From: Ptychodera flava
Lineage: Eukaryota > Hemichordata > Enteropneusta > Ptychoderidae
Assembly (NCBI RefSeq): GCF_041260155.1
Contig: NC_091942.1
Location: 15,497,501 to 15,561,500 of the forward strand
Direction of reading: 5' to 3'
DNA length: 64,000 bases
This document shows positions 36,263 through 50,212 of the stretch, in pieces (the first letter of the stretch is position 1; each line of letters starts with the position of its first letter). The position numbers and the translations under genes were made by a program. The notes under the pieces are model-generated. The model was not told where the DNA came from, searched no databases, and saw only the letters and a list, made by a program, of their open reading frames with translations.

Positions 36263-39200
36263 ATATGTGAGAGAGAGACAGAGAGAGGACATATCGCAAG
36301 TCTGTAAAATGCTATTCTGACCGGAAACTGCCTATTTCGAACACGTATATCTACCGAAACGCGCAGTAAACACGTTTCCTGTTTAATGTTACTGATGCAG
36401 TGAGAGTGCCAGATAGAGTTTGAATTTCGCAAGTGATCACGGCAACAAATTAAGATGAAATATTTACTGCCATCTCCTGGCAGCTGTGATAAACACCAGC
36501 GTAGCCCGGGACTGTGCACGCATCGGCAGGATGGCTATATTTCTCAATGGTTTTGGTCAGCCATGTTGGACATATTATTGCAAACCCCTTTTAGGGATAA
36601 AAAAATAAAGCCAGAGGTGTTATTTATTTGATTTCGAAAAATAAGGTATTGTAGTTCTACCTCTTTGAAGCATGTTGAAGCAATGGATTATTGACACCGT
36701 ATAAGGTTCATAGGTGATGGTAATATGTTCTCGTAACGACCGGAATTCACAAATTGCACATGAACGTCATTCATAAGCGAGCCAATTTGACGGATTGAAT
36801 ATAGCGCGCCATTTGACGTTTTAGGGCGTTGGAAAAAGCGTTGATTGAATCATAAAACCACTCGTATCTCGTGAAATTACAGCGCATGGTATTTGGCTGA
36901 GGGATAAATTTAGTGATAGCACCTTGTATTGTTCTCAGAGAGCCGTCTGCCGTTACGGAGAGTCCAAGACCCAGCCATGCAGTTGATCAAAGGATTTCTG
37001 GCGCATTTTGGCATCAGCAGGCCGAGCTGCTGCGAGTGTCGTGAAATATGGCTGTCTACTCTTGAGCTCTTTGCATGTTTTCTAAGGAAAGGGGGAAGGG
37101 AGGGCGATTCCTCAACGTACTTTGTCTGACCAGAGGGGGAAAACATGCAACCCGTTGTTATCTTCTACTTGGGCGATTCACAAATCGTGTGTTATTGTGA
37201 AAGATGTATGGACGTGACGTCATCGGCTGCCCGAGGACCTAGTAGACGAACGAAGGGCAAAGCTATTGCTTCTGTTCAACTTGTATCCACAGTCACGGTC
37301 GCGTTGCCAATTTGTGCGCAGATCTTGTCCACATAAATACATATAGCCGTAACGACAGATTGTAAATAACTGATGCCGGGTCACCTCTTTAAGGACAGAA
37401 CACAGCAAGGGACTCCCAGTTCACAATTTATGCGCCATTCTCGGGCAACCCGTAAATAAACAATATGCACAAAACAGATCTCGCTGACCGAGGATTTTCG
37501 TACGCGACCTGTAACAGGGTCAATTAATTCCCCTTCTATGGACTGTTTATTCTCCTTTTCTATGCCATTCATTGCAATAAGTTGGTCGAATTCGGTGTTT
37601 TCCATTGTGCTGTAAGACTTTGGCAATTGATACAGTGGCGAAATGTCGCCATGCGCATCTGCGTAAACATATAGTGTAAAGAGATAAATGATAATTTATT
37701 TGAAAGCCCTCTGTCACTAATCTTTGTATTTTTTAAATTCCCTTCACCGACGCTGTCGTCTCCACAATCGATATGAATTGTTTCAATTGGATGGGACGAG
37801 GTCAGACGCATTTATTACTTAGATTCGAGCCAACCGTAGGTTCAGCTCGTTCTCCGCGGCTGAGCTGAAGAAGCAGCATGGTCGATGACGACAGGTTTGT
37901 CACAGAATACTGCGACGCGTGCGCGATGCGACATTTGCTCCTGTCGACAGAAAGTTGGAGAATTTTTGTCGGGTTTTCGCGGGGGACTCCTGCAAAATGT
38001 AGCCACATCTATTGACATTGAATCTAGCGGTTTTCATCATGATAAACATCGATGATATCACAGTAGAAATTTCATCAATATTTGGCGAGTAAATTTCGTC
38101 AAACATTTCAGACAAGTGTTTGTTTTTGCATATCAACAATCAAATGTGACGTCATTTAGGAACAGCCCCGTTGGGTTACGTTAAAAATTAAAATATGGCG
38201 CAACAGAATGGTGGGTTAATAGGACCGAGTGTACCTCTACACAGTAACAATGACTACAAACTTTATATTCTGTAACGGTGCAACCCCTATTTTCTTCTTT
38301 GTTTACTTATTGCGTCGTTTGTTTTGATGTCGGACTTACAGGGCAATATCAATGGCCGCTGCTCTACGGATAGTCCCAGTACGTGTCGCAGAGAAGATAG
38401 GGTATCGTGCATGATGTTGAGGGAGACTCGGAGAGGTGTACACGCATCATCGCTCAAGCGTGTTGCTCCCACTGTCATTAATGAACACTGAGAATTGGCA
38501 ATCACTTTCCATCATCAATTGGATACTCGCGATATTTTCCCTTACTCGTTCTTTGTTCCCCCCAGCGGTTATTTTCCCCCCAGCGGACACGACAAAACGC
38601 CACGTTCGCCGATAGGTCAGCCAACACTTTCTTCTCACAAACCGTCAATATGGAAGCCCTACACAGTACAATACAAGAGAACGACTCGACGCACCGACCG
38701 AAAAAAGGGGCCGCGGCGATAAACAAATCTCGTCCGCGTTTGACGGATAGCCAGGTCGTATACTGTAAGACAGCCTTTTCGGTCTTGATGTGACGGAGGG
38801 ACCTGGCTTGATGAAGACGATGGGGTCTATGCATAGACTAAGCTGAATACTGAAGGGCTTCTCCGGGTGCGCGAACAAAGGCCGCCGAAAACATTCACAA
38901 CAGCCGGGGACAAAAGCGCTGTATGCGCCGGGATCTGAACAAAAACCGTTCATCGGAATCATCGGGCGAAATGAAGGGAAAATCCCGCCCAAGCAGAAAG
39001 CCAAAATCAAGTAACCCGAACAATAACACAATACGGTGTTCTCAGGGTCATACGTCATTAGAAGTAATGCGCAAGAGCCAGAGTGTAGACAAGCTTGTCA
39101 CAAGATGTTCGGTTTGGAGAAAATATTCGTAAAAAAATAAAAACATTTCGTGATTTGCATTGCAATGGGCACATCCTAATCGCGACATGCGGTCTGCCCT

Positions 39201-41338
39201 AACAACCCATGCCCCCAGCCTGTATCGTTGTCCGGAAAGTATGATATCGTACTAAAGCAGGTAGTATGCCTTTACAAGAGTGGAAAAATGAAAAACGAGT
39301 CAATGAATAATAAATAAACTGAAGAGTTAAAATATTAGACAAGACACGAAGTCAATGCCGTTGCATTAGTTATGCAGAGTTTTCCGAATGCACCTATTAA
39401 CACACTTCTCTCGTGACACTGGCCTACTTTTTGGATAATAGATCCTTCCGCGTATAAACGTTTTTATTCCGACAAAAACTCGACTTCGTTCGATAAAATT
39501 CGCTGTTTTCACAGGAAGGTTTTTCATATAAATCAGTCAAAAATTTTTTTTAGCAATGAAGGATCTTTTCACGCCCTTACACAAGTCGTGATTATTTTTT
39601 TTATGTTGAGACTTTGACGAGTTTCGACAAGTCTGTTGTTGGAAAAGCATACTCCAAAGTACGCCTGCGGCATTTTCAATCGAGCGACAACGGCAGAATG
39701 AAAAATACGGTGTTAGAATAAAAAAAACGCGGCCTCGGTTGCAGATCTCATAAGCGCACGTATTTTAGCGATCTATACTGCATGACTGCAGACGAGAAAG
39801 AGAACATGGACGACAATATTAACATTTTTACACACACAAAAACAGGGTGACGTTTATAAACATATCAAGAGTCGTGATCGATAAGGTATAAAAAGTATTG
39901 TCAAACGTCTATAAATGTTTTCTTTTGCAGAAAACAGTGGCCATCAAAACTATTGGACGAAAACCAAAGAAGAGAATATTTATGTTCCTGTAGAATTAAA
40001 AAGTTTTTAATTCATAACATAATTAGCATAATGAAAATAATTGACTATTCATAACAATATCATGGCGGGAAAATTCGACTCCAGCTGTCTACCGAGGGTT
40101 GACGCGATAGTCGACTTATGTTATACGTTTACGATTGAATTTTTTAGAATCTAAAAAATTTCAATCTGGAAGAGTAACACATGTCCAACATATAAACACG
40201 CAGTTTCACCGTTTGGCAGTGTTCTCAGGTGTCGTCTGGCGTGTGGGGTTCTGATGTTGGTTTTGTGTATTTTGGAAACAGCGTAAACAAGAAGCCGACA
40301 TATCTACAGTTGCGCAGAAAATCATGAAATAGTGAAAATAGAACAGTTTTTCGTCTTACTGAAACCATTTTTGTGACCTGTTCCAGAATACTGACAGGAC
40401 GAGAAACAAATGATCAAATGTCCGAAATGCAGTGTCATTTCACAGTCTCACATTTGATTTTCGTGCTGTCTGGTGCTTCATGAGAAATACCAGCAACATT
40501 GGATACATAAAAAAAGATACCATGATACTCACATACCACTGGGATATAACATTTCAAATTCCACATTAAACGTTATTTTTGAACGACAAGAAACTATTTA
40601 TTAACTCCAAAGGAAGCATTTTAACGCGGGTTATGGTTTCACCATATACGCGTGAAAGTTTTTCGACACAATAGCAATATTACAAAACCTACATAAATAT
40701 TGAACCATGCAGTGTCTAAACACAAAAATAAACTCTCAGGAACACAGTCTATAACAATATGTATATTATACGTATGTTTGTCGAGTTGAAGAACCAATCT
40801 TTGGGTCTGCTGTGTTTATGCTTAATATTTCATGCACACTAACTTACAGTATATATATTTCAGGACGTTGTAGTGTTGTCTTTAAAAAAAATGCCTGGCA
40901 CTCCCCTTCTCTATCCTAAAGCCATCTACAGTCAGCGGCATTCCGGTTTTAGCTTCTTGATTCAAGAATGTCGTAGTAAAGTCTATATTGGCAATACTCA
41001 CGATATATTTCAGTGGCCATATTTCCTGGCTGAAATCCTCGGCGTGCGGCGTCCCAACAATAACAATACAGTAGAACAGTAGCGTCAAAGATTATAAAAA
41101 AAGCAGGCTGAGCACATTGTCACTGAGTTATAAAATCAATATACAATTATTCCAGTTTGCAAGACAAACGCAGATTGTACACTTAAAAGATCTCGAAACG
41201 TCCTCAAGGACCGCCGTGGAACATTCGTGTCATCACAAGCGAAAGAAGAAGACGGTGTCACGAGCGAGATTCCACACACGGAAAGCTGAGATTCCGAGGA
41301 TTGAGTTGAACACACGGCGAGCATACACAATTCCGTAT
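36263..41338. other. intergenic, partly CpG-rich; no gene recognised
   Basis: The part from about 36750 to 39100 looks richer in CpG than most of the window, as promoter or 5' exon DNA of invertebrates often does, and has TGACGTCA sites near 37213 and 38149. Several short ORFs were inspected: 38195-38275 (plus, MAQQNGGLIGPSV, 26 codons), 38923-39132 (plus, Ser/Lys-rich, 69 codons) and 38645-39058 (minus, 137 codons). None could be assigned or linked by splice sites. The stretch 39130-41338 is AT-rich and includes the likely 3' UTR of the CBX gene. Confidence 0.35.
40597..40602 (-). promoter_or_regulatory. candidate polyadenylation signal for the CBX gene
   Basis: TTTATT on the plus strand is AATAAA on the minus strand. 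It is the first canonical hexamer I noticed downstream of the CBX stop codon, about 740 bp away. Other signals cannot be excluded. Confidence 0.35.
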
Positions 41339-43081
41339 TTATCCAACTTTGAAGAAGCCCTCGCATTTAACACTTTCTCTGACGGTTATAGTAATATTTT
41401 GGGAAGTAACGTCCGTAATCAGCACGTCATCCGCCAGTTTATTCGGCTCCCAGTTGGTAGAAGGTGTCAGGGTTCCGCTCTGCAGACGACTCGCCAGCGC
41501 TAGAAACGTTGTGCAGTCCTCTCCATCGCCGATCGAACTGCTCTCGATGTCCACCGAATTCTCTTGATCCGACGAAGGGTTCGACGAATTTGACGCCTGC
41601 GTTTTACTTTCCAGCTTTTCGGGTTCCTTGACTGTCAGTTCTATCACGGGTGCGTCCCTGCGCGCGTCGACAGGGGCAGCGACTTTCTTGCTCGCCTTGT
41701 TCGTTTTTGGACTTTGCGCTGCGGTCGCCATCTTACTCGCTGGGGTAGTAGCAACAACAGCAGCAGCCGTCTGCACGGAGTTCGGCTGGGCCAAGGGCGG
41801 CGAGGGGGACCCATTCACCGCGCTCAAATCCACACTCTCCGCTGACTTGACCACCGACGGCAAGCGCTGAGTTGTTGACTTGGAGGACAGTTTTCGTTTA
41901 GCCAGAGAACTTTCAGATTTCGACGAGGATTTCTTTTTACTTTTCTCCGCTTTGCCTTTTTCGGCCTTCTCCAATTTCTTCAATTTGTTTTCACTCGATT
42001 TTTCGTGTTTGTCTCGTTTCTTCTTCTTCCGTTCCGGGCTCTCGCTTTTCTTCTTCTTTTTCTTCTTCTTGTCCCTGTCTCTCTCCTTGTCCTTCTTTGA
42101 CTTCTTCGGTTCCCTGTGATGTTCTTTCGGTTCGTCCGGGAGTGAATTCCCAAGCTCTGGAACATCTTCGTCGGGAGCAAGTGCGTTTGTGACTTCTTCC
42201 CCATCCTGTTCGGGTTCATCCGGCTGCAGCTCGAGCTCGCCGTCCCTTTTCGGTTCCGACTCCTCCTTCGTGTTAAGTTCGGCATCCGAAGGGACCTCGA
42301 GTTGGTCTCCATCCTATTGCATCAAAACATAACAGAGTAAACAAAGATCGCATCCATCACAGAAAATTTCGAAAATATTGTTGAATTAAAGTTTGGCAGC
42401 GAAAAGAAACCCGGAATGTCGGGCGTGGAGTTCGATCATTCCAGACAAAACAACGACGTGATAGGTTGCCATAAACGGACGCTCACCTGGCTCTCCGAAA
42501 TTGACCGTTTCCTGGGGGTAAGCGGCGGTTTCCCGTCCCTGTCTTGCAAGCTGAAAATCGGGAAAGAAAGGTGACAAATTAGTAACAGCGCATAGGACGC
42601 TGTAGAAAGCAGAAGCGAGCATTTTCATGCGGTAAGTCAGCCAGTCGGGACACGCCATGTTGACTGAGGACATTGTTGCAGAGCGGGGCTTACCTCTTCT
42701 CGAAGAGAACGAGCAGACGATCGTCTAAAATGTTGTCCTCGGGTTCCCATGTATTGTACCTGCAACGACAGATGTATAGACTGTCAGATAGAGACACGTT
42801 TTACACGACAGCCGAGCGATATCCCCCGAAATTGCACAAAAAATCGGCAGGCGGCGAGACAACGAGAGTAGGGACTTACTTGTTCGACCAGCCTTTCCAT
42901 TTAACAAGATATTCGACACGTCCCTGCAAAATAAGGGGAAAAACATAGTAAGATTGACAACAACCGCCGCCCAAATACAATCGAGGGAGAGACCACGAGT
43001 TCGAGAACCTACCTTTCGAATACGTTTTTTCTGTATGCACTCAGCGGCGAAAACTCGTTCGCCAACATCGGTGAGTTCCAT
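41339..43081 (-). CDS. CBX: Polycomb chromobox protein (CBX2/4/6/7/8 class), five exons, 405 aa
   Basis: This is the H3K27me3-reading subunit of Polycomb repressive complex 1 in the nucleus. Exons on the minus strand: 43081-43013, 42923-42880, 42759-42694, 42550-42487 and 42313-41339, total 1218 bp. All four introns (89, 120, 143, 173 bp) are GT-AG and keep frame. The start [16 protein letters not shown] matches CBX N-termini; an in-frame ATG at 43126 is unlikely. The chromodomain is residues 1-60, with cage residues F11, W32 and W35 in [13 protein letters not shown] and [16 protein letters not shown]. Exon 4 gives a proline/basic linker ([11 protein letters not shown]). Exon 5 is acidic (about 82-145), then strongly Lys-rich (about 150-220), then Ser/Ala/Thr-rich. 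It ends in a Pc box ([18 protein letters not shown], about 378-400) that binds RING1 and distinguishes this class from HP1. No disabling lesions seen. Which vertebrate paralogue it is closest to cannot be said. Confidence 0.95.
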
Positions 43082-43400
43082 GGTGTTTTTAACGCTGCAC
43101 GTTGTGCTGCAGTTCTCAATGTTCACAAATCTCTCATGTCAACACAACAGAATATAGCCCATAATACTCGGCTTTGTCTGTGACGTCATCAATCATTAAC
43201 CGCGGTGCGGGGTCACTGAAAAACTTCGCCGGCTTTTTGGCAGTTTTCATTGTTCACTGCGGTCGGAATCGATACAAAGGCAGTGCATAATTACCGTGAG
43301 GTTCAAATGCATGCCACAGATACGTTGTTTTTGTTCGCTAATCGCCTCGACGCTAATTGAAGCGACGCGTCGGAAAAATTCCGTTCCGACCGTGACATGA
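43082..43400 (-). promoter_or_regulatory. candidate CBX promoter and 5' UTR with CRE palindrome
   Basis: Upstream of the CBX start codon the sequence is CpG-containing and lacks a TATA box at an obvious place. A perfect TGACGTCA (CREB/ATF site) lies at 43181-43188, 100 bp upstream of the ATG. The transcription start is not defined. Confidence 0.4.
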
Positions 43401-45029
43401 CACAAAAACACCCTATCTGGCCAGCCAGCGCGTCTATTGATGGGAGTTTGCTCGGGGTCAGTCGGCTATCAGCGTACAGTGTACATAAAATAAATACAAG
43501 CCAGTAATTAATACTGTAGACCTTGGCATATCGTGAACAGAACGCGTCTGACGAACGGCTTCGATAGCACGCTTTGTGGAATATTATACCGATTTCTTTT
43601 AATCATCATAATTAATGATTTTTTGTTAAATATGGGGGCCTATATGTCTTCATAATTGACACACAAAATTCCTTCAATTTAAATGTGCAAGCCAAGACGA
43701 TAGGCTCACAAAGTCGTTTTACAGCACTATGTTCGCGTCTACGAGATTTTCTGGGTGAGATAATCTCGTGTGTGATCGTCGCCGCCTCATTTTTCTCCTC
43801 ATTTAATTAGCAGACATGCACAGGTTGACGTGCGTCGCCCCTTCGTGCGTACAGAATGAACACGAACGTAGTCCATGGTGACAGAAATGCGATAAATCGA
43901 CGTTGGTCTTCGGTAGTAAGGGGACCGAACAACTGAAAAATTGCAAAACGTTGATGCTGCATCACCAGAACTATTGATGGAGAACACTGTTTCTTATACA
44001 TGGCATACAATATTTTAATCTTATTTTTGAATATTTTTAAAGACCATTGGTACGATAATGATGACTGATGACTAATAATACACAGGACATTTTTTATCTC
44101 TTTATAATACTATGTAAACTACTTCCTAGTATTCGGCTCTCAAGCTAAACTAATTCATTACAATCAATACATAAGCGCAAAATATGTTACATCTTTCTCA
44201 CTGCGAAATGAAGGGGCGCTATAGACAAGTAACACAAAGGAATAATCAAGTTATCTAAATAAGAACAAATAAAATCAATACACCAAAAATAAAATAAAAT
44301 AATGCCGATGTCCACTGAATACCAATTGAGTCGTGTTATTCACTACAGATCACTGGGTTTTGATTACGCACAGTCGTGTACGGGTTGTTGAATTAATTTA
44401 TTACCCGGCGGGTGCAAGGCGACACCCTTATTAACCTTTTTGGTGGCACCATTCTAAGGTCGGTATTACGTGTCACTTAGGTTGGAAATAAATTGAACTA
44501 GCTTGATGCAAGCATTTCAAATCTTTATTCAAAATCTGCCAGAACAAGTTAATTAGTAACAAATACTCGGTTCTTGATCGTACATCCATGTTAAATTATA
44601 CAGAGCCGATGGCAACCCGCGTCGTCTGGCATCGAGCATAGATTAGAAAATGTCCTGCTGGGAGACCGATATTTATGATGTTCAACATCAAATCACCTGC
44701 ATAGTGTATCACTGCGATATTTTGGAGAAGTCCTATGAAAAAACTCTCTTATGTGTAGTTGTTATGTTAGGAGGAGTTGACCCTAATAAAGTGTTCTATA
44801 GCCTAACTAGTAGGAGTACGATCGCAAGCATGCATCAAGGGGAACGTGGCCCGAACCACCCTACCATGAAAACATTATTACACTTGGCTGAAAAGATTAA
44901 TCTGAAAGACGCAATTGCAAACAAAGACAGTTCAGAATGTTGTCCGTATCAAAAGCACACGGCTCTAAAATTAAATATAGCTTCATAATATTTTGCGGCT
45001 GATTATCTCAATTCTTGTGAACACCAATC
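43401..45029. other. intergenic, nothing recognised
   Basis: A 112-codon plus-strand ORF (44650-44988, MSCWETDIYDVQHQ...) was inspected: no domain recognised, possibly chance. Otherwise AT-rich non-coding sequence. Confidence 0.35.
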
Positions 45030-45240
45030 ATTTTATGTATGTATGTATGTATGTATGTATGTATGTATGTATGTATGTATGTATGTATGTATGTATGTAT
45101 GTATGTATGTATGTATGTATGCATGCATGTATCTATGTATCTATGTATCTATGTATGTATCTATGTATGTATCTATTATGTATCTATGTATGTATCTATG
45201 TATCTATGTATGTATCTATGTATCTATGTATATGTATATA
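45030..45240. repeat. (TATG)n / (TATC)-(TATG) mixed microsatellite
   Basis: About 90 bp of TATG units (45035-45120) pass into alternating TATC and TATG units to 45237. Met-Tyr-Val-Cys ORFs here are artefacts. Confidence 0.95.
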
Positions 45241-46739
45241 AGCCCTAATTATGTATATGATATGCTAAGTTTACAATTGTCATGTCAACCACTGTGGGTT
45301 AGAATAACTGTTTGTAAGCACACGGTCCGTGGAGGAACCGTGGTCAGACACAACATATCCCTGTCTAACGACAGAGTTGAGTCTGAAAAGCTGTTGAACT
45401 TGGTCGTGTAACTTTGGCTGATTTGGTATCTACTAGGTACACAGGATGTTAGCGCTGGAAAGATATGCTGAGAAGGTCGAAGAGCGACTATGGTTATCCT
45501 GTCACGGTGAGAAAGGTTGATCCCATGCCCACCAACCTTTTCTGCTCAATGTCATCGCTGTTGCGTGGACGCCTCTGCGACCCGTTGAACGATACATAAC
45601 AAATTTTGTGTCTTTCAAATCCGCAAGACGCGAATTCAACATAGAGGTCCTTGTTTATTGTAAGGGGCCTTTACAGAAGGGAACATATAACGGGCCGGGC
45701 GTTTGACAAAGATGTAATATAACACCGCGCATTTTGTTCTAAGAAGTCCTTGAGGATAACTGAAAGGGTCAGTTCTCCTTCGTAGAGATCACCAGAAAGC
45801 ACGTACGTAGAAAAGTAACCTTCAGTTAAATGGCCACAGTTCACTGTTTGGAGCCGCACAATACCCTCTTCCAGATCAGCGTATCTTGTATCGTTGAAAG
45901 CGGGGCAATTCTCTGTTGGTTCGTTTTCAGCAACGCTAACTGCCAACTCTGTCTGGACAAAAATGGGATTGAAGGTTTACTTTTGTCGACGATGTTGACA
46001 AGAACTGGGTTGCGTATTTGCGACAATTCTCGCAGTTTCGAAAGTCTCGCATAGGTAGGGTTAGGGATTTGCCTTCGGAGACGGTAAAACCTCCTTGAAG
46101 CTTGTTCGGGTAGACCACCCACTGTATTAGAACCATGGAGATAACACAATACAAGTTATGTAAATTCTAAAAAAACTATTGGAAGGCTGTGATAACCCAT
46201 TGTGAACTCTTGTCGAATATCCTTTGCCCACACAGAGCCCTTTCTTCTGGAGATGCAGTATCTAATATGGGAGTACGAAGAGTACGAAGGACATGTGCCT
46301 TCCGTTTTCGGCTTACGGACTGAGTTTAGGTGTTTTGGGTATGCAATGTTCCGGGTTTTGATTGAATTCTATCGTCATTCACGACAGGACGGGTTATACT
46401 TCTTTGGGTGTGATGAAATTCCAAGTTCCAATGATTGGAATATATTATATAGTGAGATGCGTTGTTTGGAAGAGGCATTTCATGTAATATCCGCGACGAA
46501 GGGTAAACCATCCGCAACCCTTTTAATGGTCATTGTAAGACAATTAATCTGGTGAAGTTTGAGTTAGTACTTTTGGGTTGGAGAGTCATATCCATGATCC
46601 CTGCCGAACTTCATCCCCTCTTATAAATTAAAAGGATAAACCAGATAAGGTCTGTGGTTCCTTCCAAACGAAGGGAAAAAACGGACATTTTTCTCATCAC
46701 TACCGCAATCCCTACGTCGAAGAAATTCAGCAGCGGGAC
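45241..46739. other. intergenic; overlapping ORFs not identified
   Basis: Minus-strand ORFs 45671-45946 (91 codons) and 45841-46149 (102 codons), and plus-strand ORF 46202-46555 (117 codons, acidic/aromatic) were inspected. None has a recognised domain. No splice-linked continuation or repeat was recognised. Confidence 0.3.
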
Positions 46740-47075
46740 GCTATGAAACCTTTGCTAAAACTATTTCAATGAATCTTACAACTGTTTCCCCTTCGAAATC
46801 AAGAAATAAAAATCATAGGTCACAGTTGAAAATTTGGTACTAGAGAAGCAAGTTTCACCTAAAAATTACCGTCATTTGAAATTCTAAAGCAGCAATCTCT
46901 GTTTTAACGCCATGAACGCCACGGTGGAAAATTATATTTTTTGTTTGTATTTTTCAAAAAATAACCCGGTGTTTTTTACTTGACGAGCTTCAAAATGAGC
47001 CGACAAAAGCGGTAGACCAGAAAAGTATTGTAAAAAATTGAGAGTCTGAATATCTGTCCCTGAGGCGAAGTCTAC
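46740..47075 (+). mobile_element. TTAA MITE family, copy E (left end decayed)
   Basis: The internal order matches copy A: 'cgaaatcaagaaataaaaatcat', 'tttggtactagagaagcaa', 'atttgaaattctaaagcagc', 'gaatatctgtccctgaggcg'. The right end is ...CTAC, followed by TTAA (47076-47079). The left terminus is not recognisable. Confidence 0.7.
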
Positions 47076-47079
47076 TTAA

Positions 47080-48104
<1,025 letters not shown>

Positions 48105-48105
<1 letters not shown>

Positions 48106-48564
48106 GAATGTTAAGTGTTTATGACATACATTGTTCTTGGTAGTTGTATAAGTCGGCCTGATATCCATGACTTCCCACCCAGTGACATTATCAACTTTGA
48201 TTGATTCCTAATCGTATCTGAAAATTAACGGTGTTATTCTTTCGACTTGACACTCTGAAATGTCAACCGTATAGAATAAAATAAAAATATTGTTTGAATA
48301 CTGTCCCTCAAGCTTTCTAGATGGAGTGTTAGGGTTTCTTTGGTCACGACTTTACAAGATGTGAGTCTCACGCACGTGATTTGCAGATTCCTATCGTCAC
48401 AACACCTACTATCTTTGGCCTGAGGATGGCGACATCAGCCCGACGCGCCAAGATGTCGCCGTGTTGTGATTTGCGATTTATTTCGTTTTGTACCAATACT
48501 GGAAGGCTGGGTTACTACACCGCTGGGTTCAAAAAACTCGCCATTTTGAAAGAAGCAAGATATA
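48105..48564. other. intergenic, nothing recognised
   Basis: One 103-codon ORF (48381-48692) runs into the microsatellite; not a convincing gene. Confidence 0.4.
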
Positions 48565-48661
48565 GTATGTATGTATGTATGTATGTATGTATGTATGTAT
48601 GTATGTATGTATGTATGTATGTATGTATGTATGTATGTATGTATGTATGTATGTATGTATA
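48565..48661. repeat. (GTAT)n microsatellite
   Basis: About 24 units of GTAT, the complement of the ACAT arrays elsewhere in the window. Confidence 0.95.
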
Positions 48662-50132
48662 TACATATACACACACCATTGAAGACAAATGAAGCGTTGT
48701 GTGTTTGTTTATTTGTTTATTGAGCATGATGCTTAAAAGTGACTTGCAGATGTATTAATCTAAAAATTTTAATTATTCATCAGAAAGTAAAGTACTTCCG
48801 GGTTAAAGGAGCAGTAGCTGTAATCGCAGATGATTTTTTTGCATTTTGGTCTTTGGGTGTCGACTAGAAAAATCTTTAAATTCTCAAACCGCTAATGCTG
48901 TTGACACATGCAATCACTATGGCAGTCACTGTAAGCATGTTAACGCAGTGTTTATACGTGTGAAATGCATTGTTCGTATGTGAATTTCAGTCCTGACTAA
49001 AATTCGCTTGTCAACAGTAAAAAATGCACTCCACATGCGTACACGCTGAGTTGACAAGCTGTATACTGTGTATCGCAACATGCTTTGGGGAGTAGAGAAC
49101 AGAAACTATGGTTGACATTAAAACAAAAATAGTGAAAAAAATCTTTGAAATTTACAGCTACTTTTCCTTTAATTCGCATACCTTTTCGTAGAAGACACAC
49201 ATAATCAAAGCTATGAAATGACGAAAATATTACAAGGTCAATGACACTTACAGTGCTTCAAGCTGAAGTGGCTGTTGGATATACACGTTACATCAGTCGA
49301 CATCAGGAATTCAGCTTTCCCGTCGTTTGATGACAGGAAAGATTATTTGAATTTGAACCCGAAGATCGTCACAAAGTAGCAGTGTTAAAGTGACTGAACT
49401 TCATTTTCCTTGGCATTTTAATCACAAAACAAACAAATTCTATCGCAAATTTTTTATCGTCCATATCTCCTATGACCTCGAAGCGAAACTGAAATGTTAA
49501 CCCGGAATTGAATAAGAAAATAAGTCGGACAAACAAAGTTCTATATATTATTATAGCGTTTTCTGTCTCTGATCTTTACACTCTGTTTATGACTTTGACC
49601 CGATAAAAACTGGTTTTAAAAGAAGCTTTCTGTAAGATGACAGGCTTAATCTCGAAGTATGTATTCTGACGAGCCTCTAAAAATGTGAAGAATTTCAAAA
49701 TATAGCATTAAACATCGCCAGTGTTTGCACGAATTCTCCCCTTTCCCAGAAAAAATATTCGTACAACACGCGTTTTCCGGCTCCCAGTATGGTGTTCACC
49801 ACAGTACCCATCGATCACTCGATGAGAAGTATACATTTGCGACTTCGATGTTCGTATATCTATGCTCGTACGAGTTCTAAATGCCACATTTTGAGATATT
49901 GCAGATTTAAAAAAACCCACCAAAACCCTCTGTCAGCCGATTCTACAAGATCACATGATGCGTTGACTGGCCTAGGTGCACTTCCCCGTTATTGCAACCT
50001 TGAGGCATTCGTAATTTTTCACGTATTTCCAATCATTTTTGTTCTGTGTAAAACCCTTTGGTTTCTTTTTCTAATACCAAAATTATATGAAAGTACCTAG
50101 TGTCCAGCTTGACAGCACAGCCTCTATGTGTG
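48662..50132. other. intergenic; one decayed palindromic MITE
   Basis: Around 48930-49090 a diverged copy of the TTGACAAATGAATTC palindrome family can be suspected ('gtgaatttcagtcctgactaaaattcgcttgtcaacagta'). Otherwise no recognised feature. Confidence 0.35.
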
Positions 50133-50212
50133 TTATTCCCGATGTCATTGTTGACAACTTAAATTCTGTCCGGGTAGAATTGCTTTGTCGGCATTGACAT
50201 TGCATAATTAAT
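50133..50212. mobile_element. palindromic MITE (TTGACAAATGAATTC family), diverged copy
   Basis: 'gatgtcattgttgacaactt' / 'aaattctgtccgggtagaatt' / 'ttgtcggcattgacattgcat' folds as an imperfect inverted repeat like 61631-61732. Confidence 0.5.

Noticed and set aside
41117..41503. 128-codon plus-strand ORF overlapping the CBX 3' end
   Set aside because: Most of it is antisense to CBX exon 5, and it has no recognisable domain.
42725..43126. 133-codon ORF including the first CBX exon and read through the introns
   Set aside because: After residue RK the ORF continues into intron 1. Clear GT-AG sites restore a perfect chromodomain when spliced.
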